A stretch of DNA of 64,000 bases from Paractinoplanes bogorensis (GCF_018829635.1 NZ_JAHKKG010000019.1:62001-126000); one strand, 5' to 3'; positions 43,397 to 51,807 are shown, counted from the stretch's first letter. Program-made: numbers and translations. The notes: generated by a model not told the origin, from the letters alone.

Positions 43397-43416
43397 TATG
43401 AATACAGCTATTCATA
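43397..43416. promoter_or_regulatory. palindrome between OpuC-type operon and HAL-like lyase
   Basis: TATGAATA and TATTCATA (8-bp perfect inverted arms, CAGC spacer) lie in an AT-rich island of an otherwise GC-rich region, 19 bp from the ATPase start and 77 bp from the lyase start. A further GTGAATAGGAT half-site follows. This is a likely operator for a MarR- or GntR-type regulator and may overlap divergent -10 boxes. Confidence 0.6.
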
Positions 43417-43493
43417 GTTCAGGTGTAGTGAATAGGATGTCAACGGCCAAGGAGCGGCCTTTACGCTCTGGTAACACGTGTGATGGTGGCGCT

Positions 43494-44948
43494 ATGCAGG
43501 CAGAACGGCTCGATGGGGCAAGCTTGACGATCGGCGGCCTGGTGGCCATCTCCTCCGGTCGATGCGGGGTCGAGGTCGATCCGGGCGCGCTGCGACGGGT
43601 CGGAACCAGTAATGCGCTGCTGCAACACGCTCGGGCGCACGGCGCAGTCTACGGGGCCAACACCGGCGTGGGCGCCAACCGGCACGAGCGAGCCAGTGAT
43701 GAGGAACGCGGTTTGAGACTGCTGCGGAGCCACTGCGCGGCGGTCGGACCCATCGAGGACGACATCACGGCGCGCGCGGCCATGACCGTACGGCTCAATC
43801 AGATCCTGGCCGGCGGCTCGGGCATCTCGCCCCGGGTCGCCGAGGCACTGGCCGAGGCGCTGCACGACGGCGCCGTCCCGACCATCCATTCATGGGGTGC
43901 GATCGGCACGGCCGACCTGGCCGCGCTGGCCGAGCTCGGCCTGACCCTGGCGGGCGAGCGTCCCTGGCAGAACGGTAAGGGCCCGGTCACCACGATCGAC
44001 GCCACCGACGCGCTGCCGCTGATCAGTTCCAGCGCGCTGACCGTGGCGACGGCCGCCCTCGCCCTGCAGCGGGTGCAGAGCCAGTTGCGCGCGTCGGTCG
44101 TGGTGGCGGCGCTGAGCTTCCTGGCGCTGCGGGGCAACCCGGAGGCGTACGAGGTCAGCGTGCACCGCAACCGCGCCCACCCGGGCCAGGTCGAGGTGGC
44201 GCGGCTGATGAGCCGTCTCGTGGCCGGGTGCGCGGCGCCGGTGCGTATTCAGGACCCGTTCGGACTGCGGGTGCTGCCCCAGGTGACCGCCCCGGCCATC
44301 CACGCCGCCCGGACGCTGGACGACGTGCTCCGTGAGGAGATCAACGCGGCGGTCGAGAATCCCCTGGTCACCACCGAGGGCGTACGGCATCACGGGCAGT
44401 TCCACACGGCGACCCTGGCGTCGTCGCTGGACGCGGCGCGCGGGGCGTTCCTGCCGGTGCTGTCGCTCTCGACCGCGCGCCTCGGCCTGCTGATGCGTCC
44501 CGACCTGACCGGGTTGCGCGCGTTCCTGGCCTCCGGGCCGGCCGGCAGCTCCGGGCTGATGATCAGCGAGTACGTGGTGCAGGACCTGCTGACCGAGATC
44601 CGCGTCGGCATGACCCCGACCGCGGCCGGCACGCTGAGCATCTCGCTCGGGCTCGAGGAGCACGCCAGCTTCGCCACCCAGGGTGCGCGCTCGCTGCGGA
44701 CGATGACCCAGCTCGCCCCCACGCTGCTGGCGGCCGAACTGGTGGCGGCCGTGCGGGCGCTGCGGATGGCGCCGGGCCGGCTCACCGTCGGGCCGCTGCG
44801 CGAGGCCTTCGAGATGGCCCACGAGCTGCTCGACCCGGCCGAGGAGGACCGGCCGCTCGGCCCCGATCTGGAGCGGGCGGCCGATCTGCTGCCTCAGCTG
44901 GGTGCGGTGCTCGACTACTCGTCGATGGGCCTGAGCTCGTCGGCGTAG
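43494..44948 (+). CDS. HAL/PAL-superfamily lyase lacking the canonical MIO triad
   Basis: This is a 484-residue aromatic amino acid lyase homologue. It keeps the catalytic Tyr53 in VYGANTGVG and general fold motifs (NPLVTTEG, SSGLMISEYV). The Ala-Ser-Gly triad that cyclises to the MIO cofactor in GSVGASGDLAPLA is here WGAIGTADLAALA: residues 138-140 are Gly-Thr-Ala. Without the Ser the usual electrophile should not form. Trimethylammonium lyases such as ergothionase are, as I recall, MIO-independent members of this superfamily. The divergent quaternary-amine importer fits such a substrate. The start is ATG 43494; upstream ATGs lie in the operator. Confidence 0.78.
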   Translation: MQAERLDGASLTIGGLVAISSGRCGVEVDPGALRRVGTSNALLQHARAHGAVYGANTGVGANRHERASDEERGLRLLRSHCAAVGPIEDDITARAAMTVRLNQILAGGSGISPRVAEALAEALHDGAVPTIHSWGAIGTADLAALAELGLTLAGERPWQNGKGPVTTIDATDALPLISSSALTVATAALALQRVQSQLRASVVVAALSFLALRGNPEAYEVSVHRNRAHPGQVEVARLMSRLVAGCAAPVRIQDPFGLRVLPQVTAPAIHAARTLDDVLREEINAAVENPLVTTEGVRHHGQFHTATLASSLDAARGAFLPVLSLSTARLGLLMRPDLTGLRAFLASGPAGSSGLMISEYVVQDLLTEIRVGMTPTAAGTLSISLGLEEHASFATQGARSLRTMTQLAPTLLAAELVAAVRALRMAPGRLTVGPLREAFEMAHELLDPAEEDRPLGPDLERAADLLPQLGAVLDYSSMGLSSSA

Positions 44949-45409
44949 CTCACCGCTTTGCGCCGCAGTACCCCGGCCGCGCTGATCGAGTACTGGCCCA
45001 TCCGCCACAGCGGGGGCGAGTACGCGTGGATCGACACCGACCCGTCGACCGCCCCGCCCATCCGGTGGATGTGGTCGGGCGTGAACGCGAACGTCCGGCC
45101 CGCCTCGACGACCCGGGTCACCGGCTCGCCGCCCATCCGGGGCGTGGCCTCGGTGACCGCGCCGCGGGTGACCGCGACCGCACCGGACGACGTGTCGTGG
45201 TCGTGCCAGCCGGTGTCGTCGGCGACGTTCCAGCAGAGGATCCAGACGTCGATGTCGCTGTCGCGGTAGAAGGACGCGTAATGCCGGCTGCCGGTGTCGT
45301 GCTTGACATGCTGTTCCCACAGCTCCGGGCGGTCGGCGAGTTCGGTCACCCAGCGCTTGAGCTCGTGCGTGTCGAGCACCCGCCCGGGAAGGGCCGGCAG
45401 AACGGTCAT
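44915..45409 (-). CDS. cysteine-dioxygenase-type cupin
   Basis: This is a 164-residue cupin thiol dioxygenase. The iron ligands are predicted as His-x-His in GWHDHDTSSGAVAVTRG and His in TPDHIHRMGG, the 3-His site of cysteine dioxygenase, together with IDVWILCWNV and SIHAYSPPL. It probably oxidises a thiol to a sulfinate with O2. The ATG overlaps the amidohydrolase stop, so both are in one operon. Its 3' end overlaps the lyase gene by 34 bp on the opposite strand. Confidence 0.82.
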   Translation of the reverse strand: MTVLPALPGRVLDTHELKRWVTELADRPELWEQHVKHDTGSRHYASFYRDSDIDVWILCWNVADDTGWHDHDTSSGAVAVTRGAVTEATPRMGGEPVTRVVEAGRTFAFTPDHIHRMGGAVDGSVSIHAYSPPLWRMGQYSISAAGVLRRKAVSYADELRPIDE

Positions 45410-46284
45410 CGCGGTTCTCCTGTCAGATAGTGGTGCGGGTTGGCGGTGAAGAGGGCGTGCGTGAAGGCGGCGCCCAGACCGGGATCAACGGCTTGCGCGT
45501 ACGGGCGGTCCGAACCCGAGACGATCGGGTCCACACCGACGACGCGGATGAGTGCGTCGATCGCCCGGGTTCCGTAGGACGACGTCTCGTAGAAGACGTT
45601 CGCGTTGAGGGCACCGAGCGCGCCCCCACGGGCGGCGAGGCGTTCGTGGTGCAGCGGGGCCAGACCGGCCAGCGCGACGAAACCGATGCGCAGGTCCTTG
45701 CGGCCGGCGACGTGCCAGGCCAGCCACGCCTGGTGCATCTGCGACACGTACGGGACCAGGGCCGGCCACCACATCGGCAGGCCGGGATCGCAGGCGGGCG
45801 CGGGTCCGGGGTGGATCAGCACCGGCTTGCCCGCCCGCTGGGCCTCGTCGAGCAGCGGCCCGACGTGCGCGATGCCGGCCGGGTCGGCGACGGCGGTGGC
45901 GGGCAGCTGGAGGCCGGCGATCCGCTCGTCGCGCAGGGTCTTGGCCAGGCCGTCCGGGTCGAGCTCGCTGACACTCGCGGCGGCCCACACTTCGAAGGGG
46001 TCGCCCAGCTCGAGCGCGCTCTCGTGCCAGATGTCGATCAGCTCGGCGCCGTCGCAGGCGGGCAGGTGCTCGATGCCGAGCGGGCTGGACAGCGAGATCA
46101 GGACCCGGTCGGCGCGCTCGGTGCTCCGGCGCAGCTCGACGTCGTGCGCTTGCGGGTCCATCTCGTACGGGTCCTCGCCCGGGAGATACAGCGTCCAGTC
46201 CCGCATGTACGGGTACGTGTGCCGGCGGCGCAACGCGTCGACAAATCGGGCAGGCCACAGGTGCTGATGGCAGTCGATCAACAT
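45406..46284 (-). CDS. amidohydrolase family 2 (TIM-barrel) protein
   Basis: This is a 292-residue metal-dependent hydrolase or decarboxylase. It has the N-terminal motif LIDCHQHLWPARFVDALR, a central His in KPVLIHPGP, His in APLHHERLAA and Asp in VSGSDRPYAQ. The ATG at 46284 has GAGGAGG upstream. It is the first gene of an operon with the thiol dioxygenase and is preceded by two LacI-type operators. The substrate is unknown. Confidence 0.8.
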   Translation of the reverse strand: MLIDCHQHLWPARFVDALRRRHTYPYMRDWTLYLPGEDPYEMDPQAHDVELRRSTERADRVLISLSSPLGIEHLPACDGAELIDIWHESALELGDPFEVWAAASVSELDPDGLAKTLRDERIAGLQLPATAVADPAGIAHVGPLLDEAQRAGKPVLIHPGPAPACDPGLPMWWPALVPYVSQMHQAWLAWHVAGRKDLRIGFVALAGLAPLHHERLAARGGALGALNANVFYETSSYGTRAIDALIRVVGVDPIVSGSDRPYAQAVDPGLGAAFTHALFTANPHHYLTGEPR

Positions 46285-46305
46285 CGTGCCTCCTCGCGGG
46301 GTAGG

Positions 46306-46315
46306 GAAGCGCTTC
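46306..46315. promoter_or_regulatory. LacI-type operator 1
   Basis: The perfect palindrome GAAGCGCTTC lies 22 bp upstream of the amidohydrolase ATG. It is the same core as operator 2, and the centres are 25 bp apart. Confidence 0.75.
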
Positions 46316-46328
46316 ACACGTGACGAAA

Positions 46329-46342
46329 GTGAAGCGCTTCAC
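46329..46342. promoter_or_regulatory. LacI-type operator 2
   Basis: GTGAAGCGCTTCAC is a perfect 14-bp palindrome with the central CG of LacI-family operators. The LacI gene 1.2 kb away (47515-48495) is the natural candidate regulator. Confidence 0.8.
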
Positions 46343-46422
46343 GCGACCCTCGCGCAATGTGTTCTCAAACACCGGAAAGTTGGGACTAGCGCCAACAGGT
46401 TTGTGATGGCAACCTATTGGCC

Positions 46423-47166
46423 ATGACATCGAATTCGCTGCCCGCCGACGCCGATCCGCGGCAGCTTCTCGCCGACACACGCGGCCTCGCCCGGCAGGTC
46501 CGTCATGATCAGCGGCTCACGTGGGTCGCGTTGCTGGTGCTGGCCGGGCTGACGTTGGTGGCGATCCCGATCGACTGGTTCACCATGAAGGTCGACTGCC
46601 TGCCTCCGATCTCGCTACCCAAGGGGCAGATGATGGAGTGCACGTTCGACCGGCGGGCCTATCTCTGGTTCTGGCCACCGGCGCTGCTGCTGGCCTACGC
46701 GGCGATCGCCTACTTCTACTTGCGGGCGGCCCGCGCACGGGGCATCGGGGCCCGGGTCCGGCCCTACGTGGTCACCGGTGCCGTGCTGACCGGGCTGTTC
46801 CTGGCCGCGGGGATCGCGATCCGCGTCTACCTCGCGACCCACGACGCCCCGGAAGGTCCCCTGCCCGGCTGGTTCCTGCTGCTCGACCGGACCCTCGCGC
46901 CGTGGGGCATCATGGGCCTCGCGCTGCTGGTGCTGGCCCGGATCGAACGCAATGTGGCGTTGCTCGCGTTCACCGTCGGCTACCTCATCGTGGCGCTCGT
47001 ACCCGTCAACTTCGGGTGGGCATATCATTCGCCCGACCCGCGACTGGAATTCCTGCCGCAACAGGTCATCAACGGCATCGTGCTCCTGCTCGGCAGCATC
47101 GGCTTCTTCCTCGCCGGCCGACGGCGGGCCGCGTCGGCTCCTCTCGACGAGCAGCCGGTCCGATGA
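46423..47166 (+). CDS. membrane protein of unknown function
   Basis: This is a 247-residue protein with about six hydrophobic segments (first near residues 33-53). An extracytoplasmic loop holds two Cys (VDCLPPISLPKGQMMECTF) and could form a disulfide. I choose ATG 46423; a TTG lies six bases upstream. It overlaps the next gene, a winged-helix regulator, by ATGA, which suggests that the regulator controls it or senses through it. I do not recognise the family. Confidence 0.65.
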   Translation: MTSNSLPADADPRQLLADTRGLARQVRHDQRLTWVALLVLAGLTLVAIPIDWFTMKVDCLPPISLPKGQMMECTFDRRAYLWFWPPALLLAYAAIAYFYLRAARARGIGARVRPYVVTGAVLTGLFLAAGIAIRVYLATHDAPEGPLPGWFLLLDRTLAPWGIMGLALLVLARIERNVALLAFTVGYLIVALVPVNFGWAYHSPDPRLEFLPQQVINGIVLLLGSIGFFLAGRRRAASAPLDEQPVR

Positions 47167-47492
47167 CCGACTCGGCTCATCCCGTCAACGGGCTCGACGA
47201 CGTCGTCCATCAGCGGGTCCGGCTCGGGATCCTCACCATCGCGCACGAGGCGCGGAAGGTCGAGTTCGGCTATCTGCGCGACCACCTCGAACTGACCGCG
47301 GGCAACCTGTCCAAGCACGTCGACGTGCTCGAGACGGCCGGGCTGGTCGAGGTCGAGAAGGGCTACGAGGGCCGGCGCGGACGCACCTGGATCTCGCTCA
47401 CCGACAGCGGCCGGGCCGCCCTGACCGCCGAGATCGGGCGGCTCAAACAACTCATCGCCCGCGTCGAGACGAACGGGGCCGGCGGGGGCTGA
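47163..47492 (+). CDS. small winged-helix transcriptional regulator
   Basis: This is a 109-residue protein, almost entirely one winged-helix domain: VHQRVRLGILTIAHEARKVE, then YLRDHLELTAGNLSKHVDVL as recognition helix and GYEGRRGRTWISLTD as the wing. This is the MarR/PadR-like short regulator type often paired with a membrane protein. It is coupled to the upstream membrane-protein gene by ATGA. Confidence 0.8.
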   Translation: MTDSAHPVNGLDDVVHQRVRLGILTIAHEARKVEFGYLRDHLELTAGNLSKHVDVLETAGLVEVEKGYEGRRGRTWISLTDSGRAALTAEIGRLKQLIARVETNGAGGG

Positions 47493-47514
47493 CGTCCGGT
47501 GTTACATTCGGCCG

Positions 47515-48495
47515 ATGTCACGGCAGCAGGGGCGGCGGACTCTGCAGGATCTGGCCTCCGCCGCGGGGCTCTCGCTCGCCGCCACCTCCTACGCGCTGCG
47601 CGGCATCCGTGGGTCACCGGCCACCATCCTGCGGGTCCGGCAGCTCGCCGACGAGATGGGCTACACGGTCGACCCGATCGCGCGGGCACTGGCTTCCGGG
47701 CGTACGGGATGGGTCGGGGTCTCCGGCTCTCTGCGTGACCTCTGGCAGCAGGACTTCTCGGTGCTGCTGACCCGTGCGCTGCGCCGCAAGGGGCGCTACG
47801 CGTCGATCGCCGACGCCGACGCCGACCCGGAGCTCGAACGCCGCATCGTCGAACAGTTCGCCGCCCAGCGGGTCGACGGGGCACTGGTCTCGCCGGTCGA
47901 CCCGACGGCGGGCTACTGGCAGCTGCTCGGCCCCGACGTCACGGTGGTGTCGATCGGCGACGCGCTGACCGCCCGGCCCGGTTCGGGCAGTGTGCTGTTC
48001 GACAACGCGTACGGGGTCCGGACGGCCTTCGCCCATCTCGTCGAACTGGGACATCGCCGGATCGGGCTGCTCGCGCCGGCGCTGCCCTCCACACCCGGGC
48101 GGCCGGCCCAGCTGCTCGCCCCCGAGATCGCCGACGCGCTCGGCATCGACCTGGTCGCGATCACGGCACCCGCCGCCACGGTCGACGCGGTCGAGACGGT
48201 GACCGACCTGCTGGCCGGGTCGAACCGCCCGACCGGCGTGTTCTGCCTGAGCGACTCGCTGGCGTTCGCGGTCTATCGGGCCGCCCGCGACGAGGGCCTG
48301 CGCATCCCCGAAGACCTGTCGGTGATCGGCTACGACGACCACCAGCTGGCGGTGCTGGTCGAGCCCGGGCTGACGACCATGGCCTGGGACGAGGACGCGA
48401 TCGTCGAGGCCGCCCTCCACCAGCTGGAGGAACCGGGCGGCGCGCCGCTGTTCCGCCCTGAACTGGTCGTGCGAGGGTCGACCGCAGCGGTCTGA
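47515..48495 (+). CDS. LacI-family transcriptional regulator
   Basis: This is a 326-residue LacI/GalR repressor. The helix-turn-helix is RRTLQDLASAAGLSLAATSY followed by ALRGIRGSPATILRVRQLAD, and the hinge is IARALASGRTGWVGVSGSL. The sensor domain has DGALVSPVDPT, LGHRRIGLLAPAL and EDLSVIGYDDHQLAVLVEPG. The recognition helix differs from the LacI at 11395-12438. It lies close to two perfect GAAGCGCTTC sites, so it probably represses the amidohydrolase-dioxygenase operon. Confidence 0.9.
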   Translation: MSRQQGRRTLQDLASAAGLSLAATSYALRGIRGSPATILRVRQLADEMGYTVDPIARALASGRTGWVGVSGSLRDLWQQDFSVLLTRALRRKGRYASIADADADPELERRIVEQFAAQRVDGALVSPVDPTAGYWQLLGPDVTVVSIGDALTARPGSGSVLFDNAYGVRTAFAHLVELGHRRIGLLAPALPSTPGRPAQLLAPEIADALGIDLVAITAPAATVDAVETVTDLLAGSNRPTGVFCLSDSLAFAVYRAARDEGLRIPEDLSVIGYDDHQLAVLVEPGLTTMAWDEDAIVEAALHQLEEPGGAPLFRPELVVRGSTAAV

Positions 48496-48518
48496 GACAA
48501 ACCGACGGAGGGTACGGA

Positions 48519-49121
48519 ATGCCACTCACCACCAGCCACATGTCGATCTCGCTCGACGGCTTCGTCGCCGGGCCCGACCAGGCCCGCGACAATCCGCTCG
48601 GCACGCGCGGGCGGGAGCTGCACGGCTGGCACATCGGCGATCCGCGGGCCAACGAGGCCGACAAGATCGCCGCCGAGTGGCTCATGCGCCCGCGGGGGGC
48701 GTATGTGATGGGCCGCAACATGTTCGGGCCGATCCGCGGGGATTGGGACGAGGACTGGAAAGGGTGGTGGGGGGCCGAGCCGCCGTATCACGCGCCGGTG
48801 TTCGTGATGACCCACTACGAGCACGAGCCGATCCCGATGGAGGGTGGGACCACCTTCTACTTCGTCACCGGGGGCTTCGATGCTGCCTTTGCGGCGGCCC
48901 AGGAGGCCGCGGGGGACCAGGGTGTGGACATCGCGGGTGGGGCGTCGGCGGTGCGGCAGGCGCTGAACGCCGGGGTGATCGACGAGTTCACGCTGGACAT
49001 CGCGCCGGTTCTGCTGCACTCGGGTGAGCGCATGTTCGACGGGGTCGAGTCGTTCGACTACGAGCCGGTCGAGGTGCTGCACTCACCGCTGTCGACGCAC
49101 ATCCGCTACCGCCGGGCGTGA
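48519..49121 (+). CDS. dihydrofolate-reductase/RibD-C family protein
   Basis: This is a 200-residue protein of the RibD C-terminal (DHFR-like) superfamily. It has SHMSISLDGFVAGPDQARDN, GAYVMGRNMFGP, a nucleotide-site segment VDIAGGASAVRQALNAGVID and EFTLDIAPVLLHSGERMFDG. Such proteins bind NADPH and reduce unknown substrates in many actinomycetes. A GGAGGG lies upstream of the ATG. It follows the LacI gene by 23 bp and may be co-transcribed. Confidence 0.85.
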   Translation: MPLTTSHMSISLDGFVAGPDQARDNPLGTRGRELHGWHIGDPRANEADKIAAEWLMRPRGAYVMGRNMFGPIRGDWDEDWKGWWGAEPPYHAPVFVMTHYEHEPIPMEGGTTFYFVTGGFDAAFAAAQEAAGDQGVDIAGGASAVRQALNAGVIDEFTLDIAPVLLHSGERMFDGVESFDYEPVEVLHSPLSTHIRYRRA

Positions 49122-49157
49122 TCGCGAGTCGGTCTGCGGGTGCGGCTCGGGAATGCG

Positions 49158-50747
49158 TTATCGGCCCGCGTTGTCGAGAAGCAGGTGCTCGGTGATGCGG
49201 TCGAGGTCACGGCCCCAGGGGCGGTCGGCGGTTCCCGGGGGCAGCAGGGCGTCGATGTCGGGGAGCAGGGCCGTGGCGCCTAGGCGGCCGGCCTGGACGA
49301 CGGCCAGCAACTCGCAGGCCAGCACCTCGCGCAGGCCGGTGATCGCCTCGTCCAGGCATTCGGCGGCCTCGAAGCCGAAGCTCTGCACGTCCTCCTGACC
49401 CAGCGACGTCTCCATCGCGCCGGACAACACCGGTGTGGCGAAGCGTCGCAGCCGGTGGGTGATGCCGACGGCTCGTTTGTGGACCGTGGCCATGCCCGCG
49501 TGCAGGCCGGGGGACTCCGAGAGCTGACGGTTGAGGCCGGTCAGGTTCGGGTCCAGCAGCCGGTGCAGGCGGGCCGTGCCCAACTCGGCCAGGTGGACCA
49601 GCGCGGTCGTCAGCGCACCCGCGGCGGCCACCAGATCCGTGCCGGCGAAGCCGAACGTGCCGACGAACTCGCCGTCCAGGTGGGCGGGGGAGTCGGTGAC
49701 GGCGGTCAGGGCGCGTTCGGTGGCGGCGTCGAGCGCGTCGATGGCGCGCACGGCGACGGCCAGAGCGGGGGCGGTGACCCGGAACGAAACCGGCGCCTGC
49801 AACGCTCGGGCGGGGGCGTCGCCGCGGAGTTTGCGCAGGTCGTCAAGGATGTCGCGGAGTTCGGGGCTGTCGGCCAGGGCCGGGTGCAGCGGGTCGGGGC
49901 TGGCGCCGATGACCGTGTGCGAGGCCGCGGCGCCGACGACGATCTGACGGATCAGGGTGCGGGCGGCATCGCTCGCCACCACGGCGAGGCCGGTCAAGCC
50001 TGGGACGCCCTCCAAGAACGCGATGCCCTCCTTGGCCCCGAACGGACGCGGGGTCAGGCCCGCCGCCGAGAGCGCCTCGGCCGCATCCGTGGTGCCGGGA
50101 GAAGCGACCCCGGGAGGCGTGGCGTTGGGAGGTGTGGCGCCCGGCAAGGCCAGCACTTGGCCCGTGCCGTTGAGGACCGCGCCTACGTGGGCCAGGGGGA
50201 TGATCTCGCCGGCGGCGCCGTTGCCTCGCGCGGGAATGGCAGGCGTGACGCCGGCGTCGAGCAGAGCGACCAGCGCCTGACAGAGCGCGGGGGACACGCC
50301 GGCCGCGGGATCCAGCAAGGTTCGCAGGCGGGCGGCCACTACCGCTCGGGCCTGGTCGACGCGCAGCCACGGAGCCGAGCCGACCGCGCGGCCCGTCATC
50401 AGGGTGTCCTGGTGGCGGGCCTGAGCCTCCGGATCGAGGCGCACGCCGGAGAGTGCGCCCATCCCGGTGTTGACCCCGTAGACGACCCGGCCCGCCAGGT
50501 CGCGCAGTGTGGCGCGGCGGCTCTCGTCGAGGGCGTCGAGCAGGGCGGGTGCCAGCGCGATCCGGCACGAGCCGCGCGCCACCTCGCCGATGACCGCGCG
50601 GGAGAGGTCGGCCGGGCGCTCGATGCTCAGCACAGGAGAACCGGGGCGCTCGTCACCGCGTACGGGAAAAGGCTCGTCGCTGTGCACGGAGAAGCGCTCG
50701 GGTGGATTCGGGCGCTTCTCACCGCGTACGGGAAAATTGTTGGTCAT
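49158..50747 (-). CDS. second HAL-superfamily homologue, MIO Ser replaced by Ala
   Basis: This is a 529-residue protein with the HAL fold: Tyr90 in VVYGVNTGMG, and the C-terminal block ETSLGQEDVQSFGFEAAECL. The MIO loop reads GNGAAGEIIPLAHVG, so the triad at residues 178-180 is Ala-Ala-Gly. The Ser needed for MIO is Ala179. An Ala/Pro/Thr-rich insertion follows (about 200-225). The first 38 residues are unusual and contain a duplicated FPVRG segment; normal homology starts at VLSIERPADLSRAV. The ATG overlaps the cyclodeaminase stop, forming a two-gene operon. Confidence 0.78.
   Translation of the reverse strand: MTNNFPVRGEKRPNPPERFSVHSDEPFPVRGDERPGSPVLSIERPADLSRAVIGEVARGSCRIALAPALLDALDESRRATLRDLAGRVVYGVNTGMGALSGVRLDPEAQARHQDTLMTGRAVGSAPWLRVDQARAVVAARLRTLLDPAAGVSPALCQALVALLDAGVTPAIPARGNGAAGEIIPLAHVGAVLNGTGQVLALPGATPPNATPPGVASPGTTDAAEALSAAGLTPRPFGAKEGIAFLEGVPGLTGLAVVASDAARTLIRQIVVGAAASHTVIGASPDPLHPALADSPELRDILDDLRKLRGDAPARALQAPVSFRVTAPALAVAVRAIDALDAATERALTAVTDSPAHLDGEFVGTFGFAGTDLVAAAGALTTALVHLAELGTARLHRLLDPNLTGLNRQLSESPGLHAGMATVHKRAVGITHRLRRFATPVLSGAMETSLGQEDVQSFGFEAAECLDEAITGLREVLACELLAVVQAGRLGATALLPDIDALLPPGTADRPWGRDLDRITEHLLLDNAGR
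50644..50736 (-). repeat. two 27-bp direct repeats at the 5' end of the lyase gene
   Basis: Copies at 50644-50670 and 50710-50736 agree at 25 of 27 positions and each holds the TTTTCCCGTACG word. They are 66 bp apart, so both are read in the same frame and give FPVRGE/FPVRGD. Confidence 0.85.
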
Positions 50748-51760
50748 CGGTAGCGCAGCATCGTGCCGGTGTCGGTGGACTCGGCCCGGGTCAGGATGAG
50801 GTGGGCCAGCGCGACGTCGAGGATCGACAGGCCGCGGTGCCAGAACAGGATGCGCTCGTCCGGCGTCTCGCGGCCCGGCTTCCGGCCGCTGACGATCTCG
50901 CCGATCTGCGCGTAGAGCGACTCCTCGCTGAGCCGCCCGGAGTCGACGTGGGCGCGCAACGCTCCGAACCGCCCCGACCGCGACTCGCGCCAGTCGTCGA
51001 CGACCACCTTGTCCATCACGTCGAGCAGGTCGAGTTCGACCGCGCTGACTGTGCCGTAGGGGACCACGAACGCGCCGGGGCGAACCGCCGCCGTACGCAG
51101 AAGCGGGGTTGGTTTCTCCAGCCGGGACGCCTCGACCAGGATGTCGGCGCCGTCGTAGGCCTCGTCCGCGGTAGCCACCGCGACCACCGGCGTGTCGGTC
51201 ACCTTGCGCAGCTCATCGGCGAAGGCCTCGCGCGACTCCGGACGGCGGCTCGTGACCCGGATCTCTTCGAGTGGGAACAGGCTGTCGAGCATCGTCACGT
51301 TGGCGAAGGCGGTGCCGCGCGCGCCGACGTGGCCGAGGATCTTCGAGTCGGGCCGGGCCAGGTACTTCGCGCCGACCGCGGTCATCGCGCCGGTACGCAC
51401 CTCGGTGATCCAGGTGGCATCCATGATGGCGAGGGGGACGCCGTTGGTCGGGTCGTACAGCGTCATGAGCGCGAGTTCGCTGGGCAGGCCCTGCTGGTAG
51501 TTCGGCACGAAGTCGCCGACCACCTTGACCCCGCTGAGCCCACGTTCGCCGAGCGTGTCGACGTGGCCGCGCAGCACGTTGAAGTGGCCGATCCCGCCGT
51601 TGTTGGGCATCAGGTGCATGCGTGGCTCGAACACCGTCTCGCCACGCCCGTGGGCCGCCACGACGTTCTCCACGGCCGCGATCACGTCGGCCGGGGTGAT
51701 CGCCAGCGTCTCGATGTCGGCGCCGTTGAGGAAGCGGGTGTGAATCATGTAATGCACCAT
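50744..51760 (-). CDS. ornithine cyclodeaminase / mu-crystallin family protein
   Basis: This is a 338-residue NAD(P)-binding protein of the ornithine cyclodeaminase/mu-crystallin family. It has SGVKVVGDFVPNYQQGLPSE, AIMDATWITEVRTGAMTAVG and the Rossmann part SKILGHVGARGTAFANVTML. The family includes ornithine cyclodeaminase, alanine dehydrogenase, ketimine reductases and amino-acid-coupling synthases. The ATG at 51760 is preceded by AAGG. It is translationally coupled to the second HAL homologue, so the two probably act in sequence on one amine or amino acid derivative. Confidence 0.85.
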   Translation of the reverse strand: MVHYMIHTRFLNGADIETLAITPADVIAAVENVVAAHGRGETVFEPRMHLMPNNGGIGHFNVLRGHVDTLGERGLSGVKVVGDFVPNYQQGLPSELALMTLYDPTNGVPLAIMDATWITEVRTGAMTAVGAKYLARPDSKILGHVGARGTAFANVTMLDSLFPLEEIRVTSRRPESREAFADELRKVTDTPVVAVATADEAYDGADILVEASRLEKPTPLLRTAAVRPGAFVVPYGTVSAVELDLLDVMDKVVVDDWRESRSGRFGALRAHVDSGRLSEESLYAQIGEIVSGRKPGRETPDERILFWHRGLSILDVALAHLILTRAESTDTGTMLRYR

Positions 51761-51807
51761 ATAACCTTGGTGTTTCGAAGTATTCAGCTTCCTCGCAGGG
51801 CGGGTGC

